Origin: Trichopria drosophilae
Lineage: Eukaryota; Arthropoda; Insecta; Hymenoptera; Diapriidae
DNA length: 64,000 nt
Reading direction: 5' to 3'
Assembly: GCA_030407085.1 (NCBI GenBank)
Contig: CM059587.1
Location: 29,733,001-29,797,000, forward strand
Shown here: positions 50,477 to 61,522 of the stretch, one piece after another
Layout: each line of letters begins with the position of its first letter
Position numbering within the stretch: the stretch's first letter is position 1
Position numbers and translations under genes: made by a program
Notes under the pieces: generated by a model
Told to the model about the DNA's origin: nothing
Database searches by the model: none
What the model saw: the letters and a program-made list of their open reading frames with translations, nothing else

Positions 50477-51600
50477 TGAAAATGTCATTTTGACCGATGA
50501 TCATCATGATAAACATATATTCATCATCATTGTAAAACGCAAAAACGTTTTTTTCTATTAGCAGAATTGAGTTTGGTCGGAATGTCAAGTTCTTTTGGCC
50601 TTTTGTATCAATGATACCGCAATGTATGAATCATGACTGCCACATTCAGGGAAATTCTTTCGTTCTCTACGTAACATTTTGAAATCGATTTTAGCTAATT
50701 TGGTGGTAAACAAGATAGTCACATGTTGATGACTGCTAAAGTAGCAAGAAATAAAGAAGAGTTTTACAACGTTTGAAACTGAGTTCAAAAGCATCCAAAT
50801 AGCAAATGCTCCAGAAAGTATGGCAGATGTAGCAAACTATTTTCGGTTTGCCTAACTTTGTTCTTGCCGTATATATAGAATTTGCTATTTGTTAAACGTA
50901 CGGGAACGTAAGAATCCATTGCAGTCAAATTTAGAATTATTCGTAAGGAGACCGAAAGGGAAACGCTGCTGTTTCAAAATGCACATAATCGACCAAATTC
51001 ATGTTGACATTGAATAAGTAGAAGTAAAGTTTATAAGCAATTGTTGACGAAATTAGATGCTCAACGTTTTCAAGTTGATGACATACATCAGTAAGCAAGT
51101 AACACCAAAAATTATATGGTACGCTAGTTAGTTGAAGTCATATATCATCTGCAAATCCTGCTGCAATAGTTTAAACGGATTCGTGAGAGCCTTAATTCTA
51201 TCGAATGATCGGAGTGCTGTGATTGATGGTATTTTTCTCTTAATTTAAAAAATGGTTTACCAATACGTTTTATAGTTTAATAACTTGTGAATTGAACACA
51301 ATGTTCCAACTTCCATTGTTCTCATTAAGTTCAGTTAAAAGACGACTTTACGTAACATAATGGTACAAGTTGCGTAGACATCCTATGTACTGAATTACAC
51401 ATTTTCATTTCTAAAGTCTCGGAGCTGATGAGGAATATTTGCATTTATTACGAAGCGACTGACTTATTATCTTAAATTTCTCACTAAATATTTATTTTAT
51501 TCATAATTAAATAATGTTGATTAGTGTTTGTTTACTTTTGTAGAGAACCATGTTGCATGTACAAACATTTTTGTAGTTCTAATCGTAACAGCACCAAACC

Positions 51601-51673
51601 CTTATGACATGGTTAAGACAGGTTGCTGCAAGGATACCTATCTTACCTAAATCTTACTTAACCTTGTCATAAG
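51601..51673 (+). repeat. 73-nt hairpin, related to 49486-49530
   Basis: CTTATGACATGGTTAAG and CTTAACCTTGTCATAAG pair over 17 bp with one mismatch around a 39-nt loop. The preceding AACAGCACCAAACC and the following GGTTGCTGCA also occur at 49486-49530, just upstream of the SH3 exon, so this is a two-copy local repeat. Confidence 0.6.
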
Positions 51674-52353
51674 CTTATATATGGACATAGAACGTACAGA
51701 AATGAATCTACATGAAATCAACGCTTCAATCTTCTTTGACAAACTTTATTTAGGTCCACAGACTTCAGCCATCGTGATATCAGAAATGAAAACTACTAAT
51801 TCAGCTAAGAAGTAAAGTTTCTCCACTGTCCCAAACAAATGTCCAATAATGTTTCGTAGGAGATTGTATAAAATTATTTAATTTATTTATTTGGGATTTT
51901 TGAGAAATTTGTCCAGATGTATTTTAATGCGCCGTCCTTGGAAGGTCAAATTTCTATGAATCATTCCTGTGCAATTTTTACAGTATTATTACGCAGAGCT
52001 TACATAGTGTAATGTTAAACAAAAGTGGTTTACTCTAAAAAATTGTCATTACGGTTCAGTTGTTTAATAATTATTTGTAGATAATATTTTATGTTGACAA
52101 AATCAATTTTGCAAGCTGTATACCGCGTTTTTCAATATTTTAACACGTATAAATTGTAAGAAAAAGATGCAATTAATTCTTAACAATAATCCAACTATAA
52201 ATGCGAAAATTTATGTCATAATTTTCAAAAAGATTGATTAGAGACATTTGAAACATGATAAAATATTTTTAATTAGCCTATATGGAAATCCTCTTTTCAA
52301 TTTTTTATCGACAAATCTTCCCAATACTTTTATGTAATTTTATATTGTTAGTA

Positions 52354-52581
52354 CAGCAGAACTTCACTTTATTGTCCTTCATTTTGTTAGCGCCTTCACA
52401 TAATTAGCGAGATTTCCTTCACGTATTTAGCGCATGTAAGGTTATTTCTTCTTCCCTCTTTCGTAATTCCAGTATCCTGCCTATTGCGTCGGCTGGAAGG
52501 TGCGCAACAAACGATGCGCATTTGTCGGGCAAAAAGTGAAAGGCAAAACCTCGAATAGGACAATAAAATGAAGTTCTACTA
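52354..52581. mobile_element. pogo/Tigger-like MITE with TA duplication
   Basis: It starts CAGCAGAACTTCACTTTATT, then GTCC. It ends GGACAATAAAATGAAGTTCT, then ACTA. TA is present on each side. The CAG(T/C)AGAACTTC tip resembles pogo/Tigger termini. 228 bp, no ORF. Confidence 0.75.
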
Positions 52582-53122
52582 TACTACGTGCACTCTGAAA
52601 ATTCTTATTACTTGTTGACATACACATTAAAAGCAATATGATATATATAAAGTACATAAAAGTATATGACTTCTGGTCATTTGTCTGTGCGTCAAGCATT
52701 TGTTTTTGAAAAAAAAGCACCTTTGAGTTGCAGAAAAAAATTAGCAATCAAATCCAATGACAATCAGAGAAATGTTAATCATACGATAGATTTCGAACAT
52801 AATTTTCAAGTTCAAAGAATTGAAAATTAATTTTACACTCAATTTTTAATTTCTTTGTATAATTCAATATGTGCGGCACAGAGTGTATTTAAAACTGTAA
52901 TAAAAGAACTGAACCATAATGGAAATTTTTGTTTTCATACTACTTTAATTGACAGTATTGTGTTAATTATATTAAAATTGTAAATAAATTACCTTATGAT
53001 GTTAAAAACTAAATTTATTTGAAATTAATCTCGTTTCATCTGAATATTTTTTCGATAAATAAACCATTCTGAAAAGTGGTTATTGGTAATGCAGAACATC
53101 TTTACAAGGACAATAATATTAC

Positions 53123-54460
53123 CACGGCGGTCTTTAAGCAAGGAAGTTCCAAGGCAAATGACGAGAAAAACGAAAGAGTTTAATATCTTAAGATTGACGT
53201 AAATATAACATATCCGTTTGTTTTAAAATCCTAACTGATCATTTAAGCGAGATATCTTCAAAAATATATCGACGAATGGTTTTTACAGAAAAATATTGTT
53301 TTTTTTTAAGTTTCAGACAAAAGTTGTAGATTTTCAAATTTTGAACATTTTTTGTGTTATACTTTTTTTTTCTATTTTCAATAGTTTTTGAGAGAAATGA
53401 GAATTTGTTACGTAAATGTCAGAGTAGGGAGGAATAAGTCACACAAATTTTATTGCAAAATATTAACTTGTTACTTCGTTATAATAAAGAAATTAGCTTT
53501 CCAGGAGCTTTTATTTTAATTTAATTTCTCTGAAACGAATAGTTCAATGTCGTTTTTGGGAGGAAAAATTTTGGTTTTAAAAAAAAAAGTTTTGGACAAA
53601 AGTTGTAGATTTTTAAATTTTGAATACTTTTTGTATTATTTAATATACAATTAAAAATATTTATAAAGGACGGAGAAGTTGTTAACATTTTAATTTATTT
53701 TTAAAAATAACTTTTTTTACTAACAAATTAAATATTTTTCCAATGAAAAAGATTAAGTATTAAAGTAAAACATGTCACTGACTTACACAAAATTTCATTA
53801 ACTTTGAACGATTCGCTTCAAAGAAATGAAATTTTGAAAAAAAAGCTCCTGAAAAGATCACTTCTGTAACCCCTTCGACTGCGTCGAGAATTTCACAAAA
53901 AGTACCCAAAATGCAGGAAAACAAATTTGGTTTTACTGTAACTTGGTGTATAGGTGTTTTTTGGCGGATTCAATATGGCGGACAAATTTCATAAAATCCA
54001 ACCATTAATGGAATAGAACCAAAAAATATAACAAAATAAATAAATAAAAAAAAAACTGTACTTTGAAGACCTTTGGAGAATTCTTCTCCAATCTCCTCGT
54101 GGTAAAGTGTGTAAGTAGATATGGGGCTAACATCATTTTTTTACAAATTTGCCTGGCATATTGGATTCGCCATTTTGAATTTTTCAAAAAATATCATCAG
54201 ACTTATAAGCATCGACCCTCCAAAACCCCCGAGTAGCAAGTTTCATGCAAAATGGTTAGATTTTTGGAAAATTTGTCCGCCATTATAAAAACTACATTAT
54301 TGATACTCCGCGATATATTTTTGAAGATATCTCGCTTAAATGATCAGCTAGGATTTTAAATCAAATAGATCTATGATATTTACGTCAACCTTAAGACATC
54401 CCACTTTGTCGTTTTTGTCGTCATTTTGCCTTGGAACTTCCTTGCTGCAAGACCGCCGTG
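53123..54460. mobile_element. 1.34-kb foldback element, CACGGCGGTCTT tips
   Basis: The left end CACGGCGGTCTTTAAGCAAG pairs with the right end CTTGCTGCAAGACCGCCGTG. Arms extend about 170 bp (TCATTTAAGCGAGATATCTT with AAGATATCTCGCTTAAATGA). Internally, ACAAAAGTTGTAGATTTT recurs as direct repeats near 53320 and 53598. No coding frame. Confidence 0.8.
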
Positions 54461-55848
54461 TTGTCAGTAACACCAGATCATATTTTGCTAAAGTGTAAAA
54501 TCACTTTAGCACTGATAATGGGATTATTGGCACTTTCTGTAGAAAACTGACAAATAATAGTTTTCCTGCAATTGACTCTACACCCTGTCGAATAACGATT
54601 CCTTTGTCGTTCCTTGTAGCCGTAGCTAAACAAGTGACACCGAACTATATCCGTTTTTTACATTTGTGATAAGTAATTGATACTGAAGATTTCTATTTGC
54701 AGCAAGCCTCTTACCAATAGTCTCTGAGACTTGAAACATAATTGTTATTTGTATCATAGCATCATGCTAGATGAAAACAGCATAAGATATAAAATAATAA
54801 TTAGTAACGGGTTACGCTATTAATGTCACCGATGTGAACCTTTGAGGAAATATTGTAAAGTTTTAAGAAACGTAGACATTTTGTACATTGAAGATTCTAA
54901 ATAGGTGCAGGTTTTTCTTTGAAAATGCTTGCTATTTGTTTTTTTCTGACAAATGGAATTCTAGTAAAACCTTCACATTTATACACTGCTACAGAAAAAT
55001 AAGTGCGCTACTTTTTACAATGAAATTGTCAGTTTGCGAAGCGCAATGTTAACACGAAAGAGACTACTTTAAGGAAAATATACCTCGTACATAGATAATG
55101 CAGATATAATCTCGAGTAGTGACACTTTCAAACGGTTAGGTATTTAAAACATTTCCATTCGTATTTCACTATGAAGGTAGCAAAGAAAATTTTGTTCATG
55201 GCAATGTATAGTCACAGATCTGAACATTTGATTTGCATTGCATCCATCATTTTTAATGAAAAAAAATTCATTGCTTTCTAATTCTACAAAAAATCTATAC
55301 AATTATTGCGGAATAGTGACAAAAATAGTTTTCGACTTCTGCGGAAATTGAATTTTATAGCAGAGTTGAGCCGGTAACAAGTCGTAGAGGCAAAATGAAT
55401 TTATGAGCATTAAAGGCCGGTGATGGTAGCTAAACACTCGGAAGTGAATATTTAAAAAATCAATTGCTTATTACTCGAAAGCAACAAATCTTATATGCAT
55501 AAACCAAAATAACATTTCTCTTCCATTCACTTCAGGGTAATCTGCAGCACTTGAGGTTCTTTACAGCAGCTAGAAATAATTTATTATATAGATCTTAGTA
55601 CAAAACAAATTGATTTTTGATAGATTTATATTATTTATATAACACGACATGAATATCAATTTGTTTGATGTTTGTATGTAAATAGTAGAATCGATACTTA
55701 ATATTTTGTATCTGATAGATTTGTCTGTTGCGCATGTGCTTAGCTAATTGCGGCACTGAAAAATACTAAAGTTTACCACTTATAAAATACTTAAGCAGGA
55801 TGCGAGGGTACATTCTACCGAGAACTATCTCTTGTAATATTGTTATGA

Positions 55849-55873
55849 AATAAATTATGATCGTGTAAATAAA
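55849..55873 (+). terminator. Pair of plus-strand AATAAA hexamers facing SGF29
   Basis: AATAAA occurs at 55849-55854 and 55868-55873 on the plus strand, only about 30 bp from the opposed SGF29 signal at 55907-55902. They could mark a distal 3' end for the DBS transcript or of an unseen short transcript. In such AT-rich DNA, chance occurrence is possible. Confidence 0.3.
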
Positions 55874-55901
55874 GAAAAGTAGAATTATCACGAAAATTAT
55901 G

Positions 55902-55907
55902 TTTATT
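55902..55907 (-). terminator. SGF29 poly(A) signal
   Basis: AATAAA on the minus strand (TTTATT on plus) lies 91 bp past the SGF29 stop codon, a normal 3' UTR distance. It faces two plus-strand AATAAA hexamers. Confidence 0.65.
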
Positions 55908-55997
55908 AATGGCTTTCACAGAAAGTCATACCTACATCCTAAACTTTGTACAAACAATGCGTTAACTGCAATTCAATTGAGTCAGAACAATTTTTTG

Positions 55998-56191
55998 TTA
56001 TGATTGACTTTTATTTTTTTTACTTTCTTTTATGGAGATAACGTATCGCTGTGCAACATTCAACGGAGGCGAGTAGCCATCGGCGTAGGAAGCATCTTCA
56101 AACAGTACCTCGTATTCGTCTGTAGAGGTAATCGGTAACTGATTAACAACTGCTTTGTAAAAACACGTTGTCTGCGGATACAGTGCCATTA
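55998..56191 (-). CDS. SGF29: SGF29 exon 5 (Tudor 2 and stop)
   Basis: It has the acceptor TTTTCAG before 56191. It completes a split Val codon and then reads MALYPQTTCFYKAVV and YADGYSPPLNVAQRYVI, the H3K4me3 aromatic-cage barrel. It ends with a Lys-rich tail and TAA at 56000-55998. Confidence 0.96.
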
Positions 56192-58627
56192 CTGAAAATA
56201 AACAAATTATTTATATTTTATTATTTTATTATTTTATGTCAGTATATAATAGGGTGGCATAAAAATAAAAAAAAATTTGGAAAGCGTACATCACAAGTAG
56301 ATTCAGCATGTGACCAATTTTTTTCAGTCAATAATTACAGGTTGCTGTCTTTGTTTAACCGTTGTTTGATGAAACAAATACCATTGAATTCATATAATAC
56401 ATACTACGATGAATGATAAATGTTTTTTTTTTTAATCACATAAACATTCTAACGCACATTTTAACAGGTCGTAAAACCTATTTTGATCTAGTAGAATATG
56501 AGATGTTTTTTTATTTTTTTTTTGACATTTTTGATTTAAAAAATCTCTGTATTTTATGTAACAAAAATCTAACAATATGCTATTACTTTTTTTCATAAAA
56601 TAGACATTCTCACTCACATTTTAAGAGGTCGTGAACCTGTTTTGGTGTAGTAGAATATGAGATATGAATTATTGAATCTTATTGTTTTTGATAATTTCGA
56701 TTAAAAAAATGTCTGTGTTTTGTGTAACAAAAATCTACGAATACGCTATTACTTTTTTTCACTTAATAGACAATTTATTGAATATTTTGCGAGGTTGATG
56801 GATGGTCTTATTACTTGAAATGGAATAGGAAATTTAATTTGTTTAATATTGTGGGGTATGTCATTTCGTAAAATAAGGGTTGTACGTTAATAATAATGGT
56901 AAGTTTTTTTTAATAACAATTATAATGCTACAACTATTAATATACGATATGTATATGCAATTTCGAAATAAATTTTCAGAGTCGAAATGATATGTTCTAT
57001 AATGGTCCGCTGGAATGGTATAATTCAAACAGCTTACTCGAATAGGTACGTTTTACAACACAAATCTGTAATGGTATTGTTTTCTACCAAGCCGACAATA
57101 TACTGAATTTATTTGTGATGTATGCTTGTCAAAATTCAAACTTGCGCCATCCTAGTATATAATTTAGTAATATTTAGTCACTTACCAATGGAACCCTTTG
57201 GAAAAAGTGCATGAGAGTCTGTCTCTGGATTCGCTCTCATAAGTGGAAGCGGAACGACGCGTCTTCGAGAAAGAATATGTCGATCTTTTTGTTCTTCATC
57301 AATATCGTCAACTTCGTATTTGTTTGCAGCAATATTAAAATGTACCACTTCGGCAAGTATCCAGTTTTCTTCTTCTTCTGATCCTTTTACCAGCGCAGCA
57401 ACCATATCCCCCATCTGTTAAAAATTGGTTTATGTTATACCATGCATAAACGTCCTTCATTTTGAAAACTTATTAATATTCCTCATTACTTCCTTACCTT
57501 AGCGATATATGTAAGATCGGCAGGAACAGCGCCACACAATGGTGGTGCTTTCCCACCAGGGGTCTTCCCCACGTATAACGGTAATGTCTGAGCTGTACTT
57601 AATAACATTTTCATAAGCGCTCCTCGTCTAATAGTTTCCTTGTTCCCAGCATTCCGAGCCTACATATCAGAACCATAATATTTAATATAATTTTCTTTTA
57701 CTACATCTACACTATTAGAAATTTCTATAGCAATTTTCTGAAACATGTAACCGAAGCTTTTTACGGTTACCGTTTCAGAATTTCACAAAACATGAACAGA
57801 AATTTCGGAAACGGTAACCGTAAAAAGCCTCGGTTACATGTTTCAGAAAATTTTGTTACAGTTTCAGAATTTTCAATTACTTTAACAGAATAGTATAAGG
57901 GGAGTAAATTTGTTTGCTGTATCATATTGTTTTGTGTGTTTCTATGATTTATTGTCCTTCGTTTGGGGAAGGCTACCCTATTATTAAAAATAGAAAATTT
58001 AATAAAAACAACACTGTTTTGTAAATGTGCATCAGGGTAGAAAAAATACGATATATATATTATATATATAATCGACATTATACAATTCAACAATATTCGG
58101 ATGACACCTGTTATACCCAGTGGAGTATAACCATCAGTAGATGGTTGACCAAGGAATCCTTTATATTTAGTAAAATTCTGTTACTTTGGTAACATAAAAG
58201 TATCCGAAATTTCTGAACATTTCTAACAGTGTACAGTTTAAGAGATAGATTACCTGAATTCTTCTTTCATTCCTTATAGACCGAATTTCATTTATTTTGT
58301 CTAATGCTTTCCGTAAACACTCTTCTTCATGCTGAGCATCGACAACAGCGGCACTGTAGATATTTTTAAACTTTTGTTGATAGTACGGAGACAATTTATC
58401 GTCCGGACTAATTTTTTCATGCGTCTTTATAATATTGTTTAAATTATGTTCAGATTGATTTCGTTCATTCTCTATTTCATGAACCAGTTGATATATGTTT
58501 TTTAACCTCTCCTGAAAATAAAATACAAAATCATTACATGAATTTGACGAGAGAATTCAGAAATTTGTAATTTTGTGGTTATATTTACCTGGATTTGGTG
58601 AGCAGCCGCATCTGCTGTGAAAGGCAT
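55998..58627 (-). CDS. SGF29: SAGA-associated factor 29 (SGF29/CCDC101), 5 coding exons
   Basis: Exons on the minus strand: 58627-58589, 58511-58254, 57659-57498, 57414-57186 and 56191-55998. They sum to 882 nt, giving 293 residues, the same length as the human protein. Order: N-terminal coiled-coil-like helices (about residues 10-100), an RRGALMKML linker, then the tandem Tudor domain (about 150-293). The pocket residues of the family are present: D190 and D192 in EVDDIDEE, Y234 and Y241 in ALYPQTTCFY, F260 and D262 in VLFEDASY, each offset by four from the human numbering. Known role: the reader of H3K4me2/3 in SAGA and ATAC, linking promoter methylation to Gcn5 acetylation in the nucleus. 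The gene is convergent with the DBS gene. Start and stop are both clear. Confidence 0.96.
57186..57414 (-). CDS. SGF29: SGF29 exon 4 (Tudor 1)
   Basis: It has the acceptor TTAACAG before 57414 and the donor ATTG|GTAAGT. It encodes GDMVAALVKG, WILAEVV, NKYEVDDIDEE and RHILSRRRVVPLP. The two Asp residues that receive the histone H3 N-terminus are conserved. Leaves in phase 1. Confidence 0.96.
57498..57659 (-). CDS. SGF29: SGF29 exon 3 (linker to Tudor 1)
   Basis: It has the acceptor ATGTAG before 57659 and the donor AAG|GTAAGG. It reads TIRRGALMKMLL, TLPLYVGK and PPLCGAVPA, the conserved segment just before the first Tudor barrel. Confidence 0.94.
57732..57852. repeat. Tight 45-bp hairpin in SGF29 intron 2
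   Basis: 57732-57776 and 57808-57852 are inverted copies with a single mismatch, around a 31-nt loop. The arm begins AATTTTCTGAAACATGTAAC. It lies in the intron between exons 2 and 3 and so is transcribed with SGF29. Confidence 0.85.
58254..58511 (-). CDS. SGF29: SGF29 exon 2 (helical dimer region)
   Basis: It has the acceptor TTTTCAG before 58511 and the donor CAG|GTAATC. Its 86 codons include RNQSEHNLNNIIKTHEKI, SPYYQQKFKNIYS and LRKALDKINEIRSIRNERR, a close match to the SGF29 N-terminal helices. Confidence 0.95.
58589..58627 (-). CDS. SGF29: SGF29 exon 1 (coding part)
   Basis: ATG at 58627-58625 begins 13 codons (MPFTADAAAHQIQ), followed by the donor CAG|GTAAAT. The phase-0 junction leads into ERLKN. 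No upstream in-frame coding exon is needed, since the length then equals the family norm. Confidence 0.9.
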
Positions 58628-58960
58628 TGTTTCTATAGAAAGTATCTGACAGATTTTGAAGAGTTAACACAGAACAATAATTGCACCACAATTAAAACTC
58701 AAAACTATTAACCCGCTACTCTATATCTCAAAATACAAACAGCATGGGAAAACAAAAACAACTGCAGACTAGAGTGCAGATGCAAACAAGCCGATAAACA
58801 AACTGTCGTGATTCGTGAACCGTGACGTCAGGGAGTCAGAAAGGTTAGTCTCGACTAACTAACCTTCTTGACATGATTCCAAGGGAACATAACCAATCAC
58901 GTCTGTTCACAGCTGCGCATGCGCCACTCTATACGAGACTCGAAAATTAAATACAAAATG
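58628..58960 (-). promoter_or_regulatory. SGF29 promoter and 5' leader region
   Basis: Directly upstream of the SGF29 ATG is a stretch richer in CpG than its surroundings. It contains a perfect CRE palindrome TGACGTCA (58823-58830), a CCAAT box (58893-58897) and a perfect NRF1 palindrome GCGCATGCGC (58915-58924). These are typical of a housekeeping promoter. An inverted repeat, AAGGTTAG with CTAACCTT, lies at 58841-58866. Factor binding is inferred from the motifs. Confidence 0.65.
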
Positions 58961-59149
58961 TTTGCAAAATGTTTGCAAAATATTCAACAAATATTCAAGT
59001 ATACCGAAAAAAATATACCATAAACTCTATTACTTCGTACATTTCACATTTCCTACACTAGTTTTTTCTTTTAAAAAATATATTTATGTAAATATGTAAA
59101 AATATAAATATGTAACATTTATGTAACAATGTAACAATTACGTAAATAT

Positions 59150-59175
59150 TACTTTACATTACATTACATTACAGT
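59150..59175 (+). repeat. (TTACA)n microsatellite
   Basis: About four TTACA units (59155-59174) inside a stretch of related ATGTAA/TTACGT words. Confidence 0.7.
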
Positions 59176-59261
59176 TTATTAAATATTACTTATAAACTGC
59201 TACTTTCTGTGTTTGCAGGAGCGTTCAAAAAACTTTTTAAAATGTGTATCAAATTATGACC

Positions 59262-59683
59262 TACACAGAAAAAAAATAATTAGTATTTCTACCTAGAAAT
59301 TAAGTAAAATTTACCGAAAAGGTTGAGTAACCGTTGTTAACAAAATTAATAAAAGAACAATCCTAATTGTCTGCAGTTTATCTGGAACTTATATTTTAAA
59401 TGCTTGATAAACACTGATGATGTATTAAAATCTTTACCAAATAAACAAATTCAGGTAATTTTTATATTTAATATAACTGGTGTCAATTTTCTTGCGAGTG
59501 CAATTATAGAATATCTAGCCTAGTTTTTCGTAAATCTGCGATGAAACATCATTTAAAAATTTATTCTTTAGGGCTAAAATGATATTTATTTTTATTTTGC
59601 AATAAATTTTGATTTTAAATGTGACTCAGTATATTTGACTTAACAAAGTTTGGCAAATTCTACACATGATTTTTTTCCGTGTA
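59262..59683. mobile_element. Foldback with TACACAGAAAAAA tips, copy f
   Basis: TACACAGAAAAAAAAT on the left is the inverse of ATTTTTTTCCGTGTA-like sequence on the right. 422 bp, AT-rich, non-coding. Confidence 0.5.
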
Positions 59684-60163
59684 TATACATCCTTTTTGAC
59701 GAATTTAAGTTTTTGAACATTTGTACCTGCAGGAATATTTCTGTTTATATTTTTAGTGCCCACAATGACACCCAGAACGTCAAATCGGCAACTTTTTTTT
59801 CACACAATTTTTAATTTTAGCTTTATCATTTAGTGTATTGTTAGTACATGCAAAGGAAGTATTTTTGACCATATAGAACATTTTAAAATCGACTGTAGTA
59901 AGAGTTGTGAGGATATTTAGGAAAGCGTAATTTTCTGTTATGGCATAAATTTAATTTATTTACGCGCAAAACTATCAGAACTGAAAATTAATGTAACACA
60001 TGCTTTTGCAGGTATATTGATGCTCTTTCTCGTCAAAATATCCATTTTCATGTATAATTACAGGATAAGGTTAAAAACTCGTTTTAGAGTTTTTATTTTA
60101 CATTTTTCCAAGGAAGGACCCTTTTTAAAATTGTGAAAAAATTCATAAAAAAGGTTTAATATA

Positions 60164-61106
60164 CAGGGTGATCGGCCAACCATTACCGAGCGGCCAACTC
60201 TAGATTCTACAGATAATTCTGAACAACTTTTTCCGCTGAAAAAATTTCCGGGAAGGTAGAGTTTTTAAGTTATTCAACACTAAACTTTAGGTGAAAAAAT
60301 CACATTTTTTTAAATATCTCGACTCTGTTTGAAGGTATCTTAACGAACCGGAGCTCATTTTAAAGATATTTTAAAGCTCTATAAATTGTCTCTATTGGTT
60401 TTTGACCTACAATAAATATCTCGCTTGTTATAGACATAAAAACGGGGTAAATGCCAATTTTTCAGGGTTTTCGCGTTTAACTCGTTTCGACACATAGTTA
60501 CCGAAATATCACACAGGAAAAAGTTGTAGGCCTTGAAAAAACAAAAATTTTTTGTCCTCTAATACGATGCGATTAAATTAAAACTGAACCCTACAAGAGC
60601 CTCGTAAAGTCGACAAAATACAGTACGACAAATAAATCGATATTAATAACAAAATGTTATGAAAACGAGTGCAAATAGGGTTCAGTTTAAATTTAATCGC
60701 ATCGTATTAGAGGACAAAAAATGTTTGTGTTTTCAAGGCCTACAACTTTTTCCAGTGTGATATTTCGATAGCTATGTGTCCAAACGAGTTAGACGCGAAA
60801 AACCTGAAAAATCGGTATTTACCCCCGTTTTTATGGCTATAACAAGAGAAATATTCATTGTAGGTCAAAAACCAACAGAGGCAACTTGTATAGCTTGAAA
60901 ATATCTTTAAAATGAGCTTCGGTTCGCTAAGATACCTTCATACAGAGCCGAGATATTTAAAAAAAAGTGATTTTTCTCCCTAAATTTTAGTGTTGAATAA
61001 CTTAAAAACTCTACCTTCCCAGAAATTTTTTCAGAGGAAAAAGTTGCTCAGAATTATCTGTACAATCTACAGTTAGCCGCTGGGTAATGGTTGGCCGATC
61101 ACCCTG
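60164..61106. mobile_element. 943-bp near-complete palindrome (mariner-type foldback)
   Basis: It starts CAGGGTGATCGGCCAACCAT and ends ATGGTTGGCCGATCACCCTG, flanked by TA. The arms are about 435 bp with roughly 90% identity by eye, around a spacer of about 70 bp (60598-60667). A transcript would fold into a very long hairpin. No ORF. Confidence 0.9.
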
Positions 61107-61345
61107 TATACCCTTTATGGTAGTGTAGTTGAAATTTTGGCTCTGGATCGGATTACAGGAAAGCATCGACCTGAAAGATTGTAAATAAGTAGAAGTCCCC
61201 TGATTAACGCATAAACTGCATAAGACAAGGGAAACATTCAACCTCGATTATCTCGCTCAATTTTGGTCGAAATAAAACATGTTTTGTTTTTATGTTAAAG
61301 GTAATTCAATGCTCTACAAGATGTATTTTTCAAAATCATAACATT

Positions 61346-61522
61346 TTAATGTCTAACTACAAATAATGACCGTAAACTGTATACAACGTTTCTACGTAGA
61401 GAATCTTTTAATTTTTTAAGTATTTCACAAAAATATTTGTCACATAAAGTCTTGCCATCATCTTCGAAATCCGAAAGATTCCTGGAATCGAATAAATCCT
61501 CATCTACATCGGAAAAATCAGA
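61346..61522 (-). pseudogene. 3' part of a split acidic ORF
   Basis: The minus-strand frame reads SDFSDVDEDLFDSRNLSDFE and ends KLKDSLRRNVV..SLRSLF and TAA. The last segment loosely resembles a BESS motif (FL.xL.xL.x..R..V...I..L). The frame continues from 63341-63036 if the element in between is removed. Family not established. Confidence 0.4.

Larger units (their letters stand above)
49925..55848 (+). other. DBS 3' UTR and/or intergenic region
   Basis: 5.9 kb without a coding gene. It contains the 51601 hairpin, a pogo-like MITE, the 1.34-kb foldback and a small perfect hairpin TGCTAAAGTG-TAAAAT-CACTTTAGCA near 54486-54511. How much of it is transcribed cannot be judged from the sequence. 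Confidence 0.6.

Noticed and set aside
56413..56617. Open frames on both strands in the last SGF29 intron
   Set aside because: They consist of Phe/Tyr/Asn-rich low-complexity translation of AT-rich DNA within an intron whose exons join perfectly without them.
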